A program made the translations under genes and the position numbers. The notes beneath the pieces are model-generated. The model did no database searches, was not told the origin of the DNA, and saw only the letters and a list, made by a program, of their open reading frames with translations. Below are positions 7,301-8,333 of a stretch of DNA of 8,333 nucleotides, one piece after another. Position 1 is the first letter of the stretch, and each line of letters begins with the position of its first letter. This DNA is from Bacteroidales bacterium (lineage in GTDB: Bacteria; Bacteroidota; Bacteroidia; Bacteroidales; WCHB1-69): assembly GCA_016290715.1 (NCBI GenBank), contig JAEEUY010000028.1, positions 1 through 8,333 of the forward strand, written 5' to 3'.

Positions 7301-7415
7301 GCGTGAAGTGGCACGTCAGAAAATAGCCCAAATAGATGAAATCGAAAACGCAAAAAAACAACCGAAACAACAAGATCCCAATAGTTTACGTCCCATAGAC
7401 GAAGATGAAGATTAA
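4308..7415 (+). CDS. Large exported TPR-repeat protein (1035 residues)
   Basis: The N-terminus is a Sec signal peptide: MKR, a hydrophobic stretch about 9-21, and a likely cut at AYA-Q (23/24) with no lipobox Cys. The mature protein is therefore predicted to be soluble in the periplasm or attached to the envelope by partners. Nearly the whole chain is helical tetratricopeptide-like repeats, rich in Tyr, Asn, Lys and Ala. Examples are AMELLQKKQYGSAQEYFKFV (39-58) and FEVAKFYYYKKQYKRSLENF (111-130). About 623-715 holds two clear repeats of the BamD/YbgF (CpoB) type, with AIDSYQKFIKKYPKSP and SIATFKKVIEQYPGS. The tail after about 1018 is polar and acidic, ending IDEDED. TPR solenoids bind other proteins, so a scaffold or assembly role is likely, but no ligand can be named. 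It is not the gliding/T9SS lipoproteins SprE or PorW on visible features: no lipobox, and a different length. The barrel gene starts 16 bases downstream, indicating an operon. Confidence 0.9.
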   Translation: MKRLILRSNLIFSVVFSFVFAYAQLPAHYNTPEYQYQMAMELLQKKQYGSAQEYFKFVYENTSDRQYDMKSNSYFYQGYCAAKLNNNNAAFLLKDFIRKYPIHSYVPQAYFEVAKFYYYKKQYKRSLENFKEIDERKIPKEDLAEYYFKKGYAYLVDGDSDEAKSLLREARKYEGPYQQKAIYYLAHIAYEDQQYIAALEDFLILKDAKEYASVVPFYITQIYFIQKDYDTVIALAPELLEKSADKAELNRIIALSYYNLDKYNQALPYFNKYIELNNTNQSSTTIDTSEATRNNNYAIGYTFYKTQNYSNAVEYLTQTVGKEDALSQNAYYVMGDCYLKLQKLSLATQSFFEASKKDYIPEIKEDALYNYAKLQYETAAVPFKSAISALENYIQQYPHSTRSAEATEYLATIYASTRNYEEAVKSIERLDDKSPKIMRAYQRCSHFRALELINNREYDKAEKMINKSMVYPMAADLQLSNLYWKAETQYRNEQYEKAYKSFLVYHNQAQASKDENYITSLYSTGYAALKCNKYKEAQQYFDKFLSFSDKFNDANYEADATARLADSYFMQKKLSSAITYYEKCEKMKMGNADYALYQEAKCYGYQQNDKKKIELLERFTQYYTKSPYIDEAEFELASTYHARNQYAIAIDSYQKFIKKYPKSPYTREAHNRLAQAYLNSQNTDMSIATFKKVIEQYPGSQEAKDAMANLENIYTEMGRTGDFFDYIKSKGNVNISAERQDSVTYRAAESKYTKGNCELATAGFNDYLKNFPNGLFAANAHFYRAECAYGNKNYDDALADYEYLIKNYRTENNELALRHAATILFNKNEYARSLNYFNDLLACASNDNNISYAYNGIMRCAFVLGNYRDALEGAKGYINSDKADPELKEDAELIAGKSAYQLRDYNSAKKYLAPLAKRSTNDLSAEAAYYCALIEYTQGNYDECEKKIGEILEANYTSGYWLASTFILYGDFYVAKKNYFQARHTYQSIVDNYDGDDLREVARQKIAQIDEIENAKKQPKQQDPNSLRPIDEDED

Positions 7416-7431
7416 TAAAAAAACAGTAACA

Positions 7432-8333
7432 ATGAAAAAATATATATCAACCCTCCTCATTTTATTTGTAACCTATTTTGCGATGGGACAAGTGGTGGAT
7501 ACCGCGCATTTCCGTATTGAATATACGCCCAAACTGATTCCTTCCACCAAATTGAATCAGAAAGCGAATATCAAAGACACCAACAGCACAAAAGTGGAAT
7601 TCGACTACTACATCGTTCCCCAACGCGTGGATGTTGCCTTCCAACCGGCCCCGATCAAGTACAACAAGGTTTCACCTGATGTACTGGAACAAATGTACCG
7701 GAACTTCATCAAGGTCGGATTCGGCTATCCTGTAACGCCCCTGTTGGAATTTTCGTTTCATAACCTGCAAAGTCCCAAATATTCCTACGGGGTGGATGTC
7801 CATCACTTCTCCTCATGGGTTAGCCGTATCGGCAAGACCATGAAGCAACACCCATCAGCACCGATGAGTGATACGCGTGCACGCATCCATTTCAATCGCT
7901 TCTTCAGACATCAGACACTCTATTCTTCTGTGGATTACAACCACGAAGCCGCACGCTTTTATGGGTATCACATCCCTGAAGGTGGGGAATACAACAAAGA
8001 TTCCATCAAAAACAATTTCCACCACGTTAAAGCTGAAATTGGAGTCGCCTCCAACTATGTGTTAGAAGAAAAGAAAATCAAACAAGACGTACGATTGAAT
8101 TATGATTTTCTGCGCACCAACTGGAAAGACATGGAGAATCACGTCGGATTGAAATCTTTCATCGCTTACGACATCCGTTGGGTTAAGATCTCCGACAGCC
8201 AGCATTACAGATTGAATCTAAATCTGGATTACTACAACACTCGTTTGGAAAATATCATCAAAAGCAGCACAGCTTTCCTGTCCCAACCCCAAGCGCTTCC
8301 CCCGTTTCCCACCAAAGAATACCATATTTTAGA
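7432..8333 (+). CDS. Predicted outer-membrane beta-barrel protein, 3'-truncated by the window edge
   Basis: An ATG at 7432 opens a frame that stays open to the last base, giving 300 residues. The signal peptide is clear: MKK, a hydrophobic stretch about 4-17, and a likely cut at AMG-Q (19/20). A short non-barrel leader (about 20-80) contains a PAPIKYNKV-like segment before the first strand. From about residue 88 the sequence shows alternating polar/aromatic strands typical of an outer-membrane barrel, for example FIKVGFGYPVTPLLEFSFHN (94-113), YSYGVDVHHFSSW (118-130) and RLNLNLDYYNTRL. No TonB box or plug domain is seen before the first strands, unlike a standard TonB-dependent receptor. From memory, Bacteroidota carry a family of plug-less barrels with similar leaders, often annotated as TonB-dependent receptors and located beside a long TPR protein. 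The 16-base gap after the TPR stop supports cotranscription. Substrate and function are unknown. The C-terminal half, including any terminal beta-signal, lies outside the window. Confidence 0.82.
   Translation, partial: MKKYISTLLILFVTYFAMGQVVDTAHFRIEYTPKLIPSTKLNQKANIKDTNSTKVEFDYYIVPQRVDVAFQPAPIKYNKVSPDVLEQMYRNFIKVGFGYPVTPLLEFSFHNLQSPKYSYGVDVHHFSSWVSRIGKTMKQHPSAPMSDTRARIHFNRFFRHQTLYSSVDYNHEAARFYGYHIPEGGEYNKDSIKNNFHHVKAEIGVASNYVLEEKKIKQDVRLNYDFLRTNWKDMENHVGLKSFIAYDIRWVKISDSQHYRLNLNLDYYNTRLENIIKSSTAFLSQPQALPPFPTKEYHIL

Noticed and set aside
4308..7415. Identity of the TPR protein as SprE/PorW of the type IX secretion system
   Set aside because: No lipobox Cys is present, the protein is longer, and no other secretion-system gene is in the window.
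1..8333. CRISPR arrays, tRNA/rRNA genes, transposases, integrases, phage or toxin-antitoxin genes
   Set aside because: No regular direct repeats, tRNA-like cloverleaf or recognisable mobile-element proteins were seen on either strand by reading.

Overview
The window looks like ordinary chromosomal DNA from a member of the Bacteroidota, most likely Bacteroidales. Four things point there: promoter-like boxes of the Bacteroidota type (TAnnTTTG) instead of TATAAT, A/T-rich leaders without clear Shine-Dalgarno sequences, signal peptides whose mature ends start with Gln, and a FISUMP-domain lipoprotein whose Cys is followed by an acidic surface-export-like motif. I see no RNA gene, CRISPR array, insertion sequence, integrase or phage gene.

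Layout. (1) Bases 1-663, plus strand: the 3' part of a diacylglycerol/lipid kinase gene. (2) Bases 713-1507, minus strand: a FISUMP-domain lipoprotein, convergent with the kinase. (3) A 166-base divergent intergenic region holds the best promoter in the window. It drives a plus-strand pair: a small GlsB/YeaQ-type membrane protein (1674-1919) and a cytoplasmic PtpB-like tyrosine/lipid phosphatase (1951-2787). (4) Bases 2812-4158, minus strand: a sodium-coupled NSS/SNF-family transporter, convergent with the phosphatase. The two genes share one long hairpin. (5) A 149-base AT-rich divergent region contains a perfect 12-base palindrome and several promoter-like boxes. (6) Bases 4308-7415, plus strand: a 1035-residue exported TPR-repeat protein. 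(7) Sixteen bases later, from 7432 to the window edge: the N-terminal 300 residues of a predicted outer-membrane beta-barrel.

How the genes relate. The kinase, lipoprotein, GlsB/phosphatase pair and transporter look like separate units joined by convergent and divergent junctions. There is no sign that they form a pathway. The TPR protein and the barrel look like a true two-gene operon of the cell envelope: a periplasmic repeat scaffold plus a barrel. Their job is not known to me. This pair is the best candidate for uncharacterised biology here. I do not see a convincing novel defence, mobile or RNA system.
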